Assembly (NCBI RefSeq): GCF_030486405.1
Contig: NZ_CP129613.1
Location: 2,976,001-3,040,000 of the forward strand
Reading direction: 5' to 3'
DNA: 64,000 nucleotides
Origin: Mycolicibacterium sp. HK-90
GTDB lineage: Bacteria; Actinomycetota; Actinomycetes; Mycobacteriales; Mycobacteriaceae
Position numbers and translations under genes: made by a program. The notes below the pieces were generated by a model, which saw only the letters and a list, made by a program, of their open reading frames with translations, had not been told where the DNA came from and did not search any database. Of this stretch, positions 9,121 to 19,200 are shown piece by piece; position 1 is the stretch's first letter, and the number at the start of each line of letters is the position of its first letter.

Positions 9121-10347
9121 ATGGCAGTCAAGACACTTGAAGATCTGTTGACCGAGGGCGTAGAAGGCCGCGGCGTGCTCGTCCGCTCCGACCTGAACGT
9201 CCCCCTCGACGACGAGGGCAACATCACCGATCCGGGCCGCATCATCGCCTCGGTCCCGACCCTGTCGGCGCTCGCCGAGGCGGGCGCCAAGGTCGTCGTC
9301 ACCGCGCACCTGGGCCGCCCCAAGGGTGGCCCCGATCCCAAGTTCTCGCTGGCCCCGGTCGCCGCGGCGCTGGGGGAGAAGCTGGGTCGCCACGTGCAGC
9401 TGGCCGGCGACGTCGTCGGAACCGACGCGCTGGCCCGGGCCGAGGGCCTGACCGACGGTGACGTGCTGTTGCTCGAGAACATCCGCTTCGACGAGCGGGA
9501 GACCAGCAAGGACGATGCCGAGCGGCTGGCGCTGGCCAAGGCCCTGGCCGGATTGGTCGAGGGGGCCGACGGATCGCCGGGTGCCTTCGTCTCCGACGGC
9601 TTCGGCGTGGTGCACCGTAAGCAGGCCTCGGTGTACGACGTGGCCACCTTGCTGCCGCACTATGCGGGCACGCTGGTGGACGCCGAGGTCAAGGTGCTCG
9701 AACAGCTGACCAGCTCGACCGAGCGGCCCTATGCCGTGGTGCTGGGCGGCTCCAAGGTCTCCGACAAGCTCGCGGTCATCGAGAACCTCGCCACCAAGGC
9801 GGACAGTCTGATCATCGGTGGCGGCATGTGCTTCACCTTCCTTGCCGCACAAGGCGTTTCGGTCGGTACCTCGCTGCTGCAGGAGGAGATGATCGACACC
9901 TGCAAGCGGCTGCTGGACACCTACGCCGACGTCATCCACCTGCCGGTCGACATCGTGGTCGCGGACAAGTTCGCCGCTGACGCCGAGCCGGAGACCGTGG
10001 CCTCCGACCGGATTCCCGACGGCAAGATGGGCCTCGACATCGGCCCGGAGTCGGTCAAGCGGTTCACCGCGCTGTTGTCCAATGCCAAGACCGTGTTCTG
10101 GAACGGCCCGATGGGCGTGTTCGAGTTCCCGGCGTTCTCCGCCGGCACCAAGGGTGTCGCCGAGGCGATCATCGGCGCGACGGAGAAGGGCGCGTTCAGT
10201 GTCGTCGGCGGCGGCGACTCCGCGGCGGCGGTTCGCCAGCTCGGTCTGGCCGAGGACGGCTTCTCGCACATCTCGACCGGCGGCGGGGCGTCGCTGGAAT
10301 ACCTCGAGGGCAAGGCCCTCCCCGGCATCGAAGTACTGGAGTCGTAG
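9121..10347 (+). CDS. pgk: Phosphoglycerate kinase
   Basis: 408 residues. It transfers the acyl phosphate of 1,3-bisphosphoglycerate to ADP. Substrate-binding segments are present: [12 protein letters not shown] near the N-terminus, [10 protein letters not shown], and the hinge and nucleotide-loop regions [12 protein letters not shown] and [11 protein letters not shown] near the C-terminus. The chosen start is MAVKTLEDL, immediately after gap. It is co-transcribed with gap and tpi, with five bases on each side. Confidence 0.98.
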   Translation: MAVKTLEDLLTEGVEGRGVLVRSDLNVPLDDEGNITDPGRIIASVPTLSALAEAGAKVVVTAHLGRPKGGPDPKFSLAPVAAALGEKLGRHVQLAGDVVGTDALARAEGLTDGDVLLLENIRFDERETSKDDAERLALAKALAGLVEGADGSPGAFVSDGFGVVHRKQASVYDVATLLPHYAGTLVDAEVKVLEQLTSSTERPYAVVLGGSKVSDKLAVIENLATKADSLIIGGGMCFTFLAAQGVSVGTSLLQEEMIDTCKRLLDTYADVIHLPVDIVVADKFAADAEPETVASDRIPDGKMGLDIGPESVKRFTALLSNAKTVFWNGPMGVFEFPAFSAGTKGVAEAIIGATEKGAFSVVGGGDSAAAVRQLGLAEDGFSHISTGGGASLEYLEGKALPGIEVLES

Positions 10348-10352
10348 AAACC

Positions 10353-11147
10353 ATGTCGAAAGCTGCACGCAAGCCGTTGATCGCCGGCAACTGGAAGATG
10401 AACCTCAACCACTTCGAGGCCATCGCTCTGGTGCAGAAGATCGCATTCGCCTTGCCGGACAAGTACTTCGACAAGGTGGATGTGACGGTGATCCCGCCGT
10501 TCACCGACCTGCGCAGCGTGCAGACCCTGGTCGACGGGGACAAGTTGCGGCTCACCTACGGGGCCCAGGACGTGTCCAAGCACGATTCGGGCGCCTACAC
10601 CGGGGAGATCAGCGGGGCGTTCCTGGCCAAGCTGGGTTGCAGTTTCGTCGTGGTCGGTCACTCGGAACGGCGCACCTACCACGGCGAGACCGACGAGGTG
10701 GTGGCCGCCAAGGCTGCCGCGGCGTTCAAGCACGGCATCACCCCGATCATCTGCATCGGCGAGCAGCTCGAGGTGCGTGAGGCGGGCAACCACGTCGAGT
10801 ACAACGTGGACTCGCTGCGCGGTTCGCTGGCCGGGTTGTCCAAGGAGCAGATCGGCAAGGCGGTAATCGCCTACGAGCCCGTGTGGGCGATCGGCACCGG
10901 CCGGGTGGCCAGTGCGGCCGACGCGCAGGAGGTCTGCAAGGCCATCCGCGCCGAGTTGGGCAACCTGTCCTCGCCGGAGCTGGCCGCCGGGGTACGCGTG
11001 CTGTACGGCGGGTCGGTCAACGCCAAGAATGTCGGCGAGATCGTCGCGCAGGGCGACGTCGACGGCGCGCTGGTCGGCGGCGCCTCGTTGGACGGCGAGC
11101 AGTTCGCCACGCTGTCGGCCATTGCCGCAGGCGGGCCGCTGCCCTGA
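10353..11147 (+). CDS. tpiA: Triosephosphate isomerase
   Basis: 264 residues with the full set of catalytic features: Lys in GNWKMN, His in VVGHSERR, and the glutamate and loop region [12 protein letters not shown]. The phosphate-binding GGSVNAKNV and VGGASL segments follow. It interconverts dihydroxyacetone phosphate and glyceraldehyde 3-phosphate in the cytosol. It is the third gene of the glycolytic cluster; the ribosome site is weak, so it probably relies on coupling with pgk. Confidence 0.98.
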   Translation: MSKAARKPLIAGNWKMNLNHFEAIALVQKIAFALPDKYFDKVDVTVIPPFTDLRSVQTLVDGDKLRLTYGAQDVSKHDSGAYTGEISGAFLAKLGCSFVVVGHSERRTYHGETDEVVAAKAAAAFKHGITPIICIGEQLEVREAGNHVEYNVDSLRGSLAGLSKEQIGKAVIAYEPVWAIGTGRVASAADAQEVCKAIRAELGNLSSPELAAGVRVLYGGSVNAKNVGEIVAQGDVDGALVGGASLDGEQFATLSAIAAGGPLP

Positions 11148-11191
11148 CCCGGGCCCGGGGCCGGGCAAGCTGACCAGGTAGTCTTACAGCC

Positions 11192-11425
11192 ATGGAATTG
11201 GCTCTGCAGATCACTCTGGTCGTGACCAGCGTGCTGGTCGTGCTCCTGGTGCTGCTGCATCGTGCCAAAGGTGGCGGTCTGTCCACCCTGTTCGGTGGCG
11301 GTGTGCAGTCCAGCCTGTCCGGCTCCACCGTGGTCGAGAAGAACCTCGACCGGCTGACGCTGTTCGTCACCGGCATCTGGCTGGTCTCGATCGTCGGCGT
11401 CGCGCTGCTGATCAAGTACAGCTGA
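11192..11425 (+). CDS. secG: Protein-export membrane protein SecG
   Basis: 77 residues with two transmembrane helices (about 4-22 and 52-74) joined by the loop LLHRAKGGGLSTLFGGG, which is diagnostic for SecG of the SecYEG translocon. The ATG has no ribosome site. TAGTCT (11179-11184) lies seven bases upstream, so the mRNA is predicted to be leaderless and independent of tpi. The position after tpi matches M. tuberculosis. Confidence 0.95.
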   Translation: MELALQITLVVTSVLVVLLVLLHRAKGGGLSTLFGGGVQSSLSGSTVVEKNLDRLTLFVTGIWLVSIVGVALLIKYS

Positions 11426-11432
11426 CCCCTGA

Positions 11433-11876
11433 TTGGCCGGTCCATCCCACCCACCGGGTGGTCTGATCGCTGTCACCGCCCGCCTGTGGCGCGTCGCCGC
11501 GCCATTCGGGCGGCCTGACCCGCGGTTCATCCTCAACGGATACGTCGTTCCGTCGGCCGGATGGGGCCGCACGGTTCTCCCTGTACTTCCTGGCAGACAT
11601 CATCTACATGTCGAGATTCCGCCACGGCGGTTCGGCTCCGCCCGTGGACACGCCGACATCGTGATCGACATGTACCCAGGTGCCGTTGTCGAACTCGAAT
11701 ACCTGGCGCCACTGGCCGAACCGATCGTCCGAGGGGTGGCCAGCCCGCGCGGCGCACTCGGGCCTCCACCGCAGGTGTTCCCGGGCGTGTTGAACTACGC
11801 CCTCGCCTGGTTCATGATGCTGTTTTTCGCCGTGGTCTTGGGCCCGGCGCTGCTCGTCTGGTTGCTCGGCCTCTAG
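11433..11876 (+). CDS. Hypothetical protein with C-terminal membrane anchor
   Basis: Up to 147 residues. The N-terminal part carries NGYVVPSAGWGRTVLPVLPG and HHLHVEIPPRR, then GAVVELEYLAP. This is a beta-rich domain of a type often found in actinobacterial tail-anchored proteins. One transmembrane helix (FMMLFFAVVLGPALLVWLLG) ends the protein. The start is uncertain: TTG 11433 is the only start-like codon near the 5' end and has no clear ribosome site, so the true N-terminus may be shorter. The stop overlaps that of the convergent secreted-protein gene by four bases. Function unknown. Confidence 0.6.
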   Translation: MAGPSHPPGGLIAVTARLWRVAAPFGRPDPRFILNGYVVPSAGWGRTVLPVLPGRHHLHVEIPPRRFGSARGHADIVIDMYPGAVVELEYLAPLAEPIVRGVASPRGALGPPPQVFPGVLNYALAWFMMLFFAVVLGPALLVWLLGL

Positions 11877-12286
11877 CCCGGCGCGATGAGCGTCGGAAGT
11901 GGGCGCTGCCCGTCCGGGGCCGGGGCAACCTCCGACGGGGCAACCACCGGCGGGTCGAAGATTCCGCGCGGCGGCCGCGGTGCGGTGCCCTGCTCGGCAC
12001 TCGCGCCTTCGGCAGGCGGCGCATAGCAGTTCGGCGAGCCGTCCGCCTGGGTGTCATTCGGATCTGAGGTGGGGGTGCCACCGGACTCGATGCAACACAG
12101 GTCGGCGTTTCGGACCGTCTTCTTCATGCATTCGTCGTAGGCCTCGATGTCCCAGCTGCCGTCGTCCGGGGCGGCATTCGCCGGCGCCGGTGTGCCGAGG
12201 ATGCTGATGCCCAACGCCGCACTCACGGCGGCGCCCTGTGCCAGCCGGCGCCATCCGGGGCGTCGGGAGAAGCAGTTAGCGGCCAT
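11873..12286 (-). CDS. Secreted Cys- and Pro-rich hypothetical protein
   Basis: 137 residues from an ATG preceded by GGGAGGT at good distance. A classical signal peptide is visible: basic start (SRRPGWRR), hydrophobic stretch to residue 32, and a signal peptidase I site after PANA. The mature part has four cysteines (DECMKK, DLCCIE, PNCYAPP) that could form two disulfides, then a Pro-rich tail. Its family is common in mycobacteria but has no known function. It is exported and probably lies in the cell envelope. Confidence 0.8.
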   Translation of the reverse strand: MAANCFSRRPGWRRLAQGAAVSAALGISILGTPAPANAAPDDGSWDIEAYDECMKKTVRNADLCCIESGGTPTSDPNDTQADGSPNCYAPPAEGASAEQGTAPRPPRGIFDPPVVAPSEVAPAPDGQRPLPTLIAPG

Positions 12287-12452
12287 GATGACCTCCCGAG
12301 TTTGCTGGAAAGAGCTGATTCCCTGATGGTCCACCGCGCTCGCCCCGAGATGTGGCATTTGGGGGAATCGCCCGGGCGGTTGTTTCCCGATCAAACTCGG
12401 AGCACCGCATGCTGCCGTGCGGGGTATCCGGCCAGAGCCGATACTGAGACAC

Positions 12453-15272
12453 ATGGCTGACGGTCCCGACGCCGCACTCGACCCGATCGGTGCGGTTCAG
12501 CGCACCACGGTAGGCCGCGAGGCCACCGAGCCGATGCGCGAGGACATCCGGTTGCTCGGCGCCATTCTCGGCGACACGGTGCGCGAGCAGAACGGTGCCG
12601 AGATGTTCGATCTGGTCGAGCGGGCCCGGGTGGAATCCTTCCGGGTGCGCCGATCGGAGATCGACCGGGCTGAACTTGCCCGGTTGTTCTCCGGTATCGA
12701 AGTCCGCCGCGCAATACCCGTCATCCGCGCGTTCACCCATTTCGCCCTTCTGGCCAACGTGGCCGAGGACATCCACCGCGAGCGGCGCCGCGCGGTGCAC
12801 GTGGCAGCCGGTGAGCCGCCGCAGGACAGCAGCCTGGCCGCGACCTACCTCAAGCTGGACCAGGCGATCGGGGCCGCCGATCTCAACTCGGCGGCGGTCG
12901 CCGATGCGTTGAGCGGAGCCCTCGTCGCTCCGGTGATCACCGCCCATCCCACCGAAACTCGTCGGCGTACCGTGTTCGACACCCAGCACCGGGTCACCGA
13001 ATTGATGCGGCTGCGTCTGCACGGTCAGACCCACACCGCCGACGGCCGCGACATCGAGGGCGAGTTGCGCCGTCACATCCTGACGCTGTGGCAGACCGCG
13101 TTGGTCCGATTGTCGCGACTGAAGATCTCCGACGAGATCGAAACCGGTCTTCGGTATTACCCGGCCGCGTTCTTCGAGGTGATCCCACAGGTCAACGCCG
13201 AGGTGCGGACTGCGCTGGAGACCCGCTGGCCCGCGGCGCACCTCTTGGAGCAGCCGATCCTGCGTCCGGGCAGCTGGATCGGCGGGGACCGCGACGGCAA
13301 CCCCAATGTCGATGCGGGTGTGGTGCGATTGGCCACCGGGCGGGCCGCGTACGTGGCTTTCGCACACTACTTCGCCGAAATCACCGCGCTGGAAGAAGAA
13401 CTGTCGATGTCGGCGCGGCTGGTCGAGATCAGTGACGGACTGACCGCGCTGGCCGGCGCCTGCCACGAGCCGGCGCGGGCCGACGAGCCGTACCGCCGGG
13501 CCCTGCGGGTGATTCATGCCCGGCTGACGGCCACCGGGCACGAAATTCTCGACGAGCAGCCCGAACACGAGCTGGATCTGGGGCTGGAGGGTTATCGGAC
13601 GCCGGGGGAGTTCCTGGCCGACCTCGACACTGTCGAGGCCTCGCTGCGCGCCAACGGCAGCGCGGTGCTGGCCGACGACCGGCTGGCCCGGCTTCGGGAA
13701 GCGGTGCGGGTCTTCGGGTTTCATCTGTGTGGCCTGGACATGCGACAGAACTCCGAGGTGCACGAAGAGGTGGTCGCCGAGCTGTTGGCCTGGGCCGGAG
13801 TGCATCCCGACTATCGCTCCCTGCCCGAGATGCAGCGGGTGGAACTGCTCGCGGCCGAGATCTCCACCCGGCGACCGTTGATCGGTGAGGGTGCCGAGCT
13901 CTCGGAGTTGGCCCGCAAGGAACTCGACATCGTCGGCGCCGCGGCGCGGGCGGTTCGAGTGTTCGGCCCGGACGCCGTGCCCAACTACATCATCTCGATG
14001 TGTCAGTCGGTGTCGGATCTGCTCGAGGCGGCGATCCTGCTCAAAGAGGCCGGATTGCTCGATGTTTCAGGGGCGGCTCATGGCGGTGAGGTATACGCGC
14101 CGGTCGGCATCGTGCCATTGTTCGAAACGATCGACGATCTGCAGCGGGGTTCCACGATCTTGCAGGAGGTACTCGCGCTGCCGGTGTACCGCAGCGTCGT
14201 CACCGCGCGCGGGCAGCATCAGGAAGTGATGTTGGGGTATTCGGATTCCAACAAGGACGGCGGCTATCTGGCGGCGAATTGGGCGCTGTACCGGGCCGAA
14301 CTCGATCTGGTCGAGGCCGCACGTAAGACGGGGATTCGGCTTCGTCTGTTCCACGGGCGAGGCGGCACGGTGGGCCGCGGTGGCGGGCCCAGTTACGACG
14401 CGATCCTGGCCCAGCCGCCCGGTGCGGTGAAGGGTTCGTTGCGGATCACCGAACAGGGTGAGGTGATCGCGGCGAAGTACGCCGAGCCGCGCATCGCGCA
14501 TCGCAATCTGGAGACGCTGGTGGCCGCCACACTGGAATCCACCCTGCTCGACGTCGAGGGGCTCGGCGACGAAGCCGAACCCACCTACCAGGTGCTCGAT
14601 GAGCTGGCCGCCCTGGCCCAACGCGCCTACGCCGAATTGGTCCATGAAACACCAGGATTCGTCGAATACTTCAAGGCATCGACACCCGTGAGTGAGATCG
14701 GTGCACTCAACATCGGCAGCCGCCCGAGCTCACGCAAACCAACAACCTCGATCGCCGATCTGAGGGCGATCCCCTGGGTGCTGGCCTGGAGTCAGTCCCG
14801 GGTGATGTTGCCGGGCTGGTACGGCACCGGTGCGGCGTTCGAGCAGTGGATCGGCGAGGACGCGAGCCGGCTCGCGGTGTTGCAGGACCTCTACGAGCGC
14901 TGGCCGTTCTTCCGCACGGTGCTGTCGAACATGGCGCAAGTTCTGGCGAAATCGGACCTGGGCCTGGCCGCACGGTATTCGGAGTTGGTCGACGACGCCG
15001 CACTGCGCGCCAGGGTGTTCGACAAGCTCGTCGCCGAGCATGATCGCACGATCGTCATGTACAAGCGCATCACCGGGCAGGACGACCTGCTGGCGGACAA
15101 CCCGGCGCTGGCCCGATCGGTGTTCAACCGCTTCCCCTACCTGGAACCGCTGAACCACCTGCAGGTCGAACTGCTGCGCAGGTACCGCGCCGGTGACACC
15201 GACGAGCTGGTGCAGCGGGGCATCCTGCTCACCATGAGCGGACTGGCCACGGCCCTGCGCAACAGTGGCTGA
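12453..15272 (+). CDS. ppc: Phosphoenolpyruvate carboxylase
   Basis: 939 residues. It carboxylates phosphoenolpyruvate to oxaloacetate, replenishing the TCA cycle. The catalytic His165 lies in [13 protein letters not shown], and the glycine loop [14 protein letters not shown] and the second signature [17 protein letters not shown] are present. The C-terminus is NSG, where the family usually ends NTG. The start is MADGPDA. It lacks a strong ribosome site, and GATACT ends seven bases upstream, suggesting a leaderless mRNA. A longer in-frame GTG at 12417 would lie upstream of that promoter. M. tuberculosis lacks this gene, so its presence points to a non-tuberculous species. Confidence 0.97.
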   Translation: MADGPDAALDPIGAVQRTTVGREATEPMREDIRLLGAILGDTVREQNGAEMFDLVERARVESFRVRRSEIDRAELARLFSGIEVRRAIPVIRAFTHFALLANVAEDIHRERRRAVHVAAGEPPQDSSLAATYLKLDQAIGAADLNSAAVADALSGALVAPVITAHPTETRRRTVFDTQHRVTELMRLRLHGQTHTADGRDIEGELRRHILTLWQTALVRLSRLKISDEIETGLRYYPAAFFEVIPQVNAEVRTALETRWPAAHLLEQPILRPGSWIGGDRDGNPNVDAGVVRLATGRAAYVAFAHYFAEITALEEELSMSARLVEISDGLTALAGACHEPARADEPYRRALRVIHARLTATGHEILDEQPEHELDLGLEGYRTPGEFLADLDTVEASLRANGSAVLADDRLARLREAVRVFGFHLCGLDMRQNSEVHEEVVAELLAWAGVHPDYRSLPEMQRVELLAAEISTRRPLIGEGAELSELARKELDIVGAAARAVRVFGPDAVPNYIISMCQSVSDLLEAAILLKEAGLLDVSGAAHGGEVYAPVGIVPLFETIDDLQRGSTILQEVLALPVYRSVVTARGQHQEVMLGYSDSNKDGGYLAANWALYRAELDLVEAARKTGIRLRLFHGRGGTVGRGGGPSYDAILAQPPGAVKGSLRITEQGEVIAAKYAEPRIAHRNLETLVAATLESTLLDVEGLGDEAEPTYQVLDELAALAQRAYAELVHETPGFVEYFKASTPVSEIGALNIGSRPSSRKPTTSIADLRAIPWVLAWSQSRVMLPGWYGTGAAFEQWIGEDASRLAVLQDLYERWPFFRTVLSNMAQVLAKSDLGLAARYSELVDDAALRARVFDKLVAEHDRTIVMYKRITGQDDLLADNPALARSVFNRFPYLEPLNHLQVELLRRYRAGDTDELVQRGILLTMSGLATALRNSG

Positions 15273-15284
15273 AGCGGTGAGCGT

Positions 15285-16409
15285 CTAGGTCACCAGGATG
15301 TCGGCGAGCCGCAGCGACACGGTAGCCCGCCGGTGCGCGTAGTTCCGTGCGGCTCTTTGGATCTCGGCGGTCTGTTCGGTCCGGATCTGCTGATATCGGC
15401 GTAGCGCCACGGTGTGATCGCCGTCGCTGACCCCGGCGATCTGCACGGCCAGTTCAGCTGCATCCTGCAGGGCCTGGTTGGCGCCCTGACCGCCGAACGG
15501 TGTCATCGGATGCGCCGCGTCGCCCAGCAGCGCAATACGCGCCGTGGTCCACCGGTCGATCGGATCCCGGTCGTACACCGGGTGCATGTAGACCGGGGCG
15601 GTCGCGGCCCGCAGCATCCGCCCTACTGCCGGATCGAACTCATCGAACTGCGCAGCGAGCAGCTCCAGATCGGCCCGCGCCGACCACAGGTGCAGCGGCG
15701 GCTCGTCCACCCCGAGGGTGGCGTCGACGGCGACCTGCCGACCGGCCCGTACCGGCATGGAGATGATGTGCTTGGCGTAGTCGGCCGAATGCCAGGACCG
15801 TAACCGGTCATTGGTCCGGTCGAGGCATGCGGCCGGGCTGACCGCTCGGAATATCACCGACCCGCAATAGTGAATCTCGTCGCTGCTGAACAACTTCCGT
15901 GTGGTGGAACGCAGCCCGTCGGCCGCGATGACCAAGCCGGCCCGGACCGCCTCGCCGTTGGTGAAGCTGAGTTCGACATGGTCGTCGCGCTCCGTGATCG
16001 TGTCGAGTTGGTGGCCCAGTCGCACGTTCCCGACGCCGACCGCCGTCACCAGTAGCCGGTGCAGGTCGGCGCGGTGCACGGTGCGGGGGGAGACCTCGGC
16101 GTCGGCGTAGCCGAATCTGCCGTGCTCACCGCCGGCCCCGGGTACCGCGGCGTAGTCGGTGAGCTTCTCCAGCCGGCCGAGCTGATCCAGGTTTTCGAAG
16201 TACGGGGTGGCCGACGAGATCTCGTTGAACGCGTCGATGATCTTCCACTCGTCGAACAGGCGCAGCGTCTGGGGGGAGATGCCAAGCGGGCCACCGACCT
16301 CGCCGAGCTCTCGGGTCTTGTCGAACAGGACGGGACGGTGTCCGAGCTGCTGCAGCGCGACGGCCGCGGCCAGGCCGCCCAGGCCCGCGCCGACGATGGC
16401 GATATCCAT
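15285..16409 (-). CDS. FAD-dependent aromatic-type monooxygenase
   Basis: 374 residues with the three signatures of the PHBH-like group A flavoprotein family: GAGLGGLAAAVALQ at the N-terminus for FAD adenosine, the DG motif in VIAADGLRSTTR, and GDAAHPMTPFGGQGANQAL for FAD ribityl contact. These enzymes hydroxylate small aromatic or polyketide substrates using NAD(P)H. It is the last gene of a minus-strand operon, 16 bases after the substrate-binding-protein-like gene. The combination with an MFS transporter suggests processing of a small molecule that is then exported or imported. The substrate cannot be read. Confidence 0.88.
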   Translation of the reverse strand: MDIAIVGAGLGGLAAAVALQQLGHRPVLFDKTRELGEVGGPLGISPQTLRLFDEWKIIDAFNEISSATPYFENLDQLGRLEKLTDYAAVPGAGGEHGRFGYADAEVSPRTVHRADLHRLLVTAVGVGNVRLGHQLDTITERDDHVELSFTNGEAVRAGLVIAADGLRSTTRKLFSSDEIHYCGSVIFRAVSPAACLDRTNDRLRSWHSADYAKHIISMPVRAGRQVAVDATLGVDEPPLHLWSARADLELLAAQFDEFDPAVGRMLRAATAPVYMHPVYDRDPIDRWTTARIALLGDAAHPMTPFGGQGANQALQDAAELAVQIAGVSDGDHTVALRRYQQIRTEQTAEIQRAARNYAHRRATVSLRLADILVT

Positions 16410-16425
16410 GGTGTGCCTTTCAGGT

Positions 16426-17688
16426 TCAGGGGATTCGGGCCAACGCCTCGGCGTCGAGGTAAACCCCGGCGAGCACGCCGGGCCGATAGCTGGTGACGGT
16501 GCGGACGTTGCACAGCGGCAGCCACAGGCCGCGGTCGATGATCAGGCGTTGAATGTCGTGCACCATGTCGCGGCGGGCAACGCGGTCCGGGCAGGCGAGT
16601 TGGGTGTCGAGCAGGGTGTCCAGATCGTCGGGTCCGGTGCGGCGGTTCATATTCCGCTGCGCGACGCCGAACTGATAGCGCAAGACGTCAGGATCGCTTC
16701 CGGTGAAGTAGAAGAACCGGAAGTCGTAGTCGCCGGAGTCCTGCCGCGCGCGTAGCTCGGGGAATCCGACATCGGCCAGCGTCAGCTCGATGCCATGTTC
16801 AGCCCACTGCCCAGCCACAGCGGTGAGCACCGCGGCGTCGACAGGGGAAAAGGTGCTGTTGAACACCACCTCGAACGACAGCCGCCCACCGTCGAGTAGC
16901 CGATGTGCCGTGATCGGGTCGTAGGCGAGTTCTGTTGTGCAGTCCCGGTAGTCGAGTGTCGCCGGGGTGAGCACGGATGACGCGACGGTGTAGCCAGCGG
17001 CGTCAAGGAGCGGTTGCAGGCGACGACGGTCGATCAACAGCGACAACGCTCGGCGGACCCGCGGATCGGACAGTGGCCCGCGGGAAGCGTTGGGGCACAG
17101 ACCGTAACTGATACCGGGGTTGTGCAGCTCCGCGACCGAGAAGCCGTCGACCGGTCCAGGGTAGAGATCGCCGGTGCGGGTCTTCCGGAAGATCAGCCGT
17201 CGCGTTCCGTCGCCGAGGCCGTCGTCGGTCCGCCACCATCGGCCGGTGCCGAGGCCCGACCGACTGCTGACCGCGAGGTTCACGCTCGCCAGCGACCGCA
17301 GGAACGCGGCGTTGTGCCGGGCGAACCGGAATGTCACGGTGTCGTGGCCGGGCTCGATCCGCTCGAGTCCGGCGAGCATCGTCATCGCGGCCGGAAGCGG
17401 TGAAACATCCTTCAGGGCAAGGATTCCGGTAAAACTCTCCGCGACCGACTCCGGCGTGAGCGGGGTGCCGTCCGAGAACGACCGGTCTGTGCGGATCGTC
17501 AGTTCCAAGGTCGAGGGATCGCGGTAGGCCCACGAGGTGGCGAGCCAGGGCACCAGTTCACCACTGACCGGGTCGACGTCGAGCAGGCTCTCGAAGATCT
17601 GGCGGCAGAACGTCTTCGACATGCTGTTGTATGCCGAGCGGGGATCGTGGGTGAGCTGATCGGTCGGCCAGCCATAGGTCAGTCTCAT
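16426..17688 (-). CDS. Family 5 substrate-binding-protein homologue lacking a signal peptide
   Basis: 420 residues. The body matches peptide/nickel binding proteins (SBP_bac_5): ESLLDVDPVSGELVPWLATS, then FSDGTPLTPESVAESFTG, LSDPRVRRALSLLIDRR and a C-terminal YDFRFFYFTGSDPDVLRY. The ATG overlaps the stop of the MFS gene (ATGA), so the start is firm. It begins directly at the first strand (MRLTYGWPTD), with no export signal or lipobox. It is also shorter than the usual 500 or more residues. It is therefore predicted to be cytosolic, which is unusual for this fold. No ABC permease or ATPase is nearby; the partners are an MFS transporter and a monooxygenase. A role as intracellular ligand binder or carrier is inference. 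Confidence 0.82.
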   Translation of the reverse strand: MRLTYGWPTDQLTHDPRSAYNSMSKTFCRQIFESLLDVDPVSGELVPWLATSWAYRDPSTLELTIRTDRSFSDGTPLTPESVAESFTGILALKDVSPLPAAMTMLAGLERIEPGHDTVTFRFARHNAAFLRSLASVNLAVSSRSGLGTGRWWRTDDGLGDGTRRLIFRKTRTGDLYPGPVDGFSVAELHNPGISYGLCPNASRGPLSDPRVRRALSLLIDRRRLQPLLDAAGYTVASSVLTPATLDYRDCTTELAYDPITAHRLLDGGRLSFEVVFNSTFSPVDAAVLTAVAGQWAEHGIELTLADVGFPELRARQDSGDYDFRFFYFTGSDPDVLRYQFGVAQRNMNRRTGPDDLDTLLDTQLACPDRVARRDMVHDIQRLIIDRGLWLPLCNVRTVTSYRPGVLAGVYLDAEALARIP

Positions 17689-18992
17689 CGCGCCGGCACC
17701 AATCGGGTTGCCTGCCAGGCGGAGCGGGACGCGACCGACGCCACGAGGCCGCCCACCGTCATCAGGAGGCCCACTCCGCCGAACAGTCCGCCACCGAGTC
17801 CGTCGATCATCGTCGCACCGATGGCCACACCGATGGCGGCGCCCAACGCGCGCAGGTAGTGGTACAGACTGGAGTCGAATGGGATCTGGTTGGAATTGGT
17901 CAGCACGTTGCCGGCCAGCGAGCTCCACAGAAATCCCATCGCACACCCCATGAGTGCGGCGCTGACGAGCAACAGCCGTCCCGGCACGACGACACTGAGT
18001 CCCGCAGCGATGAGAAACATCGAGCCGATCCACACCAGACGCGTGCTCTTGCTGTTGTCGCCGGGCCTGCCGAATCTCAGCATCGGGATCAATCCCGCGA
18101 GGAACGCCATGGGGACCAGATACAAGGCCGAGCCGTAGGAATCGACCCCCCGCACCTGCTGGAGGAAGTAGATCACCGACAGGGTGAACACGTTGGTGGC
18201 GATGCCGGCGACGAACACCACGAAAAGACTCTGGTGCAGAACCGGATTCGGCCTCTGACGGTATCTCCGGACAACGATGACGGCGATACCGAGCAGAATC
18301 GCCGCCACGCACAAGGCGACCTTGACGGGCCCGGTGGTGGCCGCGCCGATCGCCAGGAACAGCGCGAGCTGTACCACCGCGAGCCCGAGGACCGGGGCCG
18401 CCGCACGGCCGGCCGTGGCGTCCTCGTCCGCGGCGGCCGGTTGGGCCGGGGCCGCCGCGAGCAGGACCATCGCGATCACGGTCGTCACCACCGTCTCGTA
18501 GGGGAAGGAGCGCCACCCCCACACGTCGTTGAGCAGCGCCGTGATCAATGGTGAGCACAGTGCCGAGGCCGACACCACCAGACCCCACGTGCCGAGGACG
18601 GCCGAGTGATGGTCCGGGTAGAACTGTGCCCGGATGATCCGGAAGATCTGCGGGGCGACCACGGCCGAGGCGATGCCCTGCAGGAAACGGACGGCGATGA
18701 GCACCCAGAACTGTGGGCTGAGGCTTGCCGCGATGCCGAGCACCGCCAGTACCGCCGAACTGACGAAGAACGCCGCGGTCGGTGAGTACCGGTGCGACAG
18801 TAGGCCCGCGGGCAGCAACGCCAGGCAGAAGCCGGCCAGGAAGGCAACGCCGATGTAGGAGGCCTGGGAGAAGGGTATGCCGAAGTACTCGGCGATGGCA
18901 GAGTTCAGCAGCACGGCCGACGACGAGTTGGAGTAGAGGGTGTATTCGGTCAGGTAAAGCGACGCCGCAACGGCGTATAGGGACGGCTTCAT
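17685..18992 (-). CDS. MFS transporter
   Basis: 435 residues with about 12 hydrophobic helices and the major-facilitator loop after helix 2 (GLLSHRYSPTAA). It is probably a proton-driven exporter or importer of a small molecule. The ATG is preceded by GAGG four to five bases away. It starts 42 bases after a 41-aa ORF and overlaps the next gene by four bases, so it is the second member of a four-gene unit. The substrate is unknown. Confidence 0.88.
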   Translation of the reverse strand: MKPSLYAVAASLYLTEYTLYSNSSSAVLLNSAIAEYFGIPFSQASYIGVAFLAGFCLALLPAGLLSHRYSPTAAFFVSSAVLAVLGIAASLSPQFWVLIAVRFLQGIASAVVAPQIFRIIRAQFYPDHHSAVLGTWGLVVSASALCSPLITALLNDVWGWRSFPYETVVTTVIAMVLLAAAPAQPAAADEDATAGRAAAPVLGLAVVQLALFLAIGAATTGPVKVALCVAAILLGIAVIVVRRYRQRPNPVLHQSLFVVFVAGIATNVFTLSVIYFLQQVRGVDSYGSALYLVPMAFLAGLIPMLRFGRPGDNSKSTRLVWIGSMFLIAAGLSVVVPGRLLLVSAALMGCAMGFLWSSLAGNVLTNSNQIPFDSSLYHYLRALGAAIGVAIGATMIDGLGGGLFGGVGLLMTVGGLVASVASRSAWQATRLVPAR

Positions 18993-19034
18993 GACGCCTC
19001 GAAGCTGATGGCAGGGTCAGGTGGGCAGCGAGAG

Positions 19035-19160
19035 CTAACCCGAGATCCTCTTCAGCGGCGCCAGGCGGGCCCGGTTCCAGATCGACGACAGCAAACTGGG
19101 TGCGAACGATGCGTCAACGCGCACGGCACGTGCGGCTGCCCGATCGAATCCGATACCCAT
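19035..19160 (-). CDS. Leaderless 41-aa ORF heading the MFS/SBP/monooxygenase operon
   Basis: The predicted peptide begins [16 protein letters not shown], continues SFAPSLLSSIWNRAR and ends LAPLKRISG. It has no cysteine, is strongly basic and could form an amphipathic helix. No ribosome site is present. TACAGT (19173-19168, minus strand) lies exactly seven bases before the ATG, the same promoter-to-start arrangement as the TetR gene at 44613. An in-frame ATG two codons upstream (19166) would fall inside the seven-base gap. It could be a precursor peptide, a leader controlling the operon, or a small structural protein. I recognise no homologue; the call rests on promoter geometry and position. 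Confidence 0.45.
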   Translation of the reverse strand: MGIGFDRAAARAVRVDASFAPSLLSSIWNRARLAPLKRISG

Positions 19161-19200
19161 GACCATCACTGTAGCCGAGCGGGCAGAGGCCTCCGCCGCG

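Noticed and set aside
12417..12452. N-terminal extension of ppc to GTG 12417
   Set aside because: The extension lies upstream of the likely promoter element and has no ribosome site.
16426..18588. 720-aa fusion of MFS shadow and binding protein
   Set aside because: The first 300 residues are the out-of-frame complement of the MFS gene; the binding protein starts at 17688.
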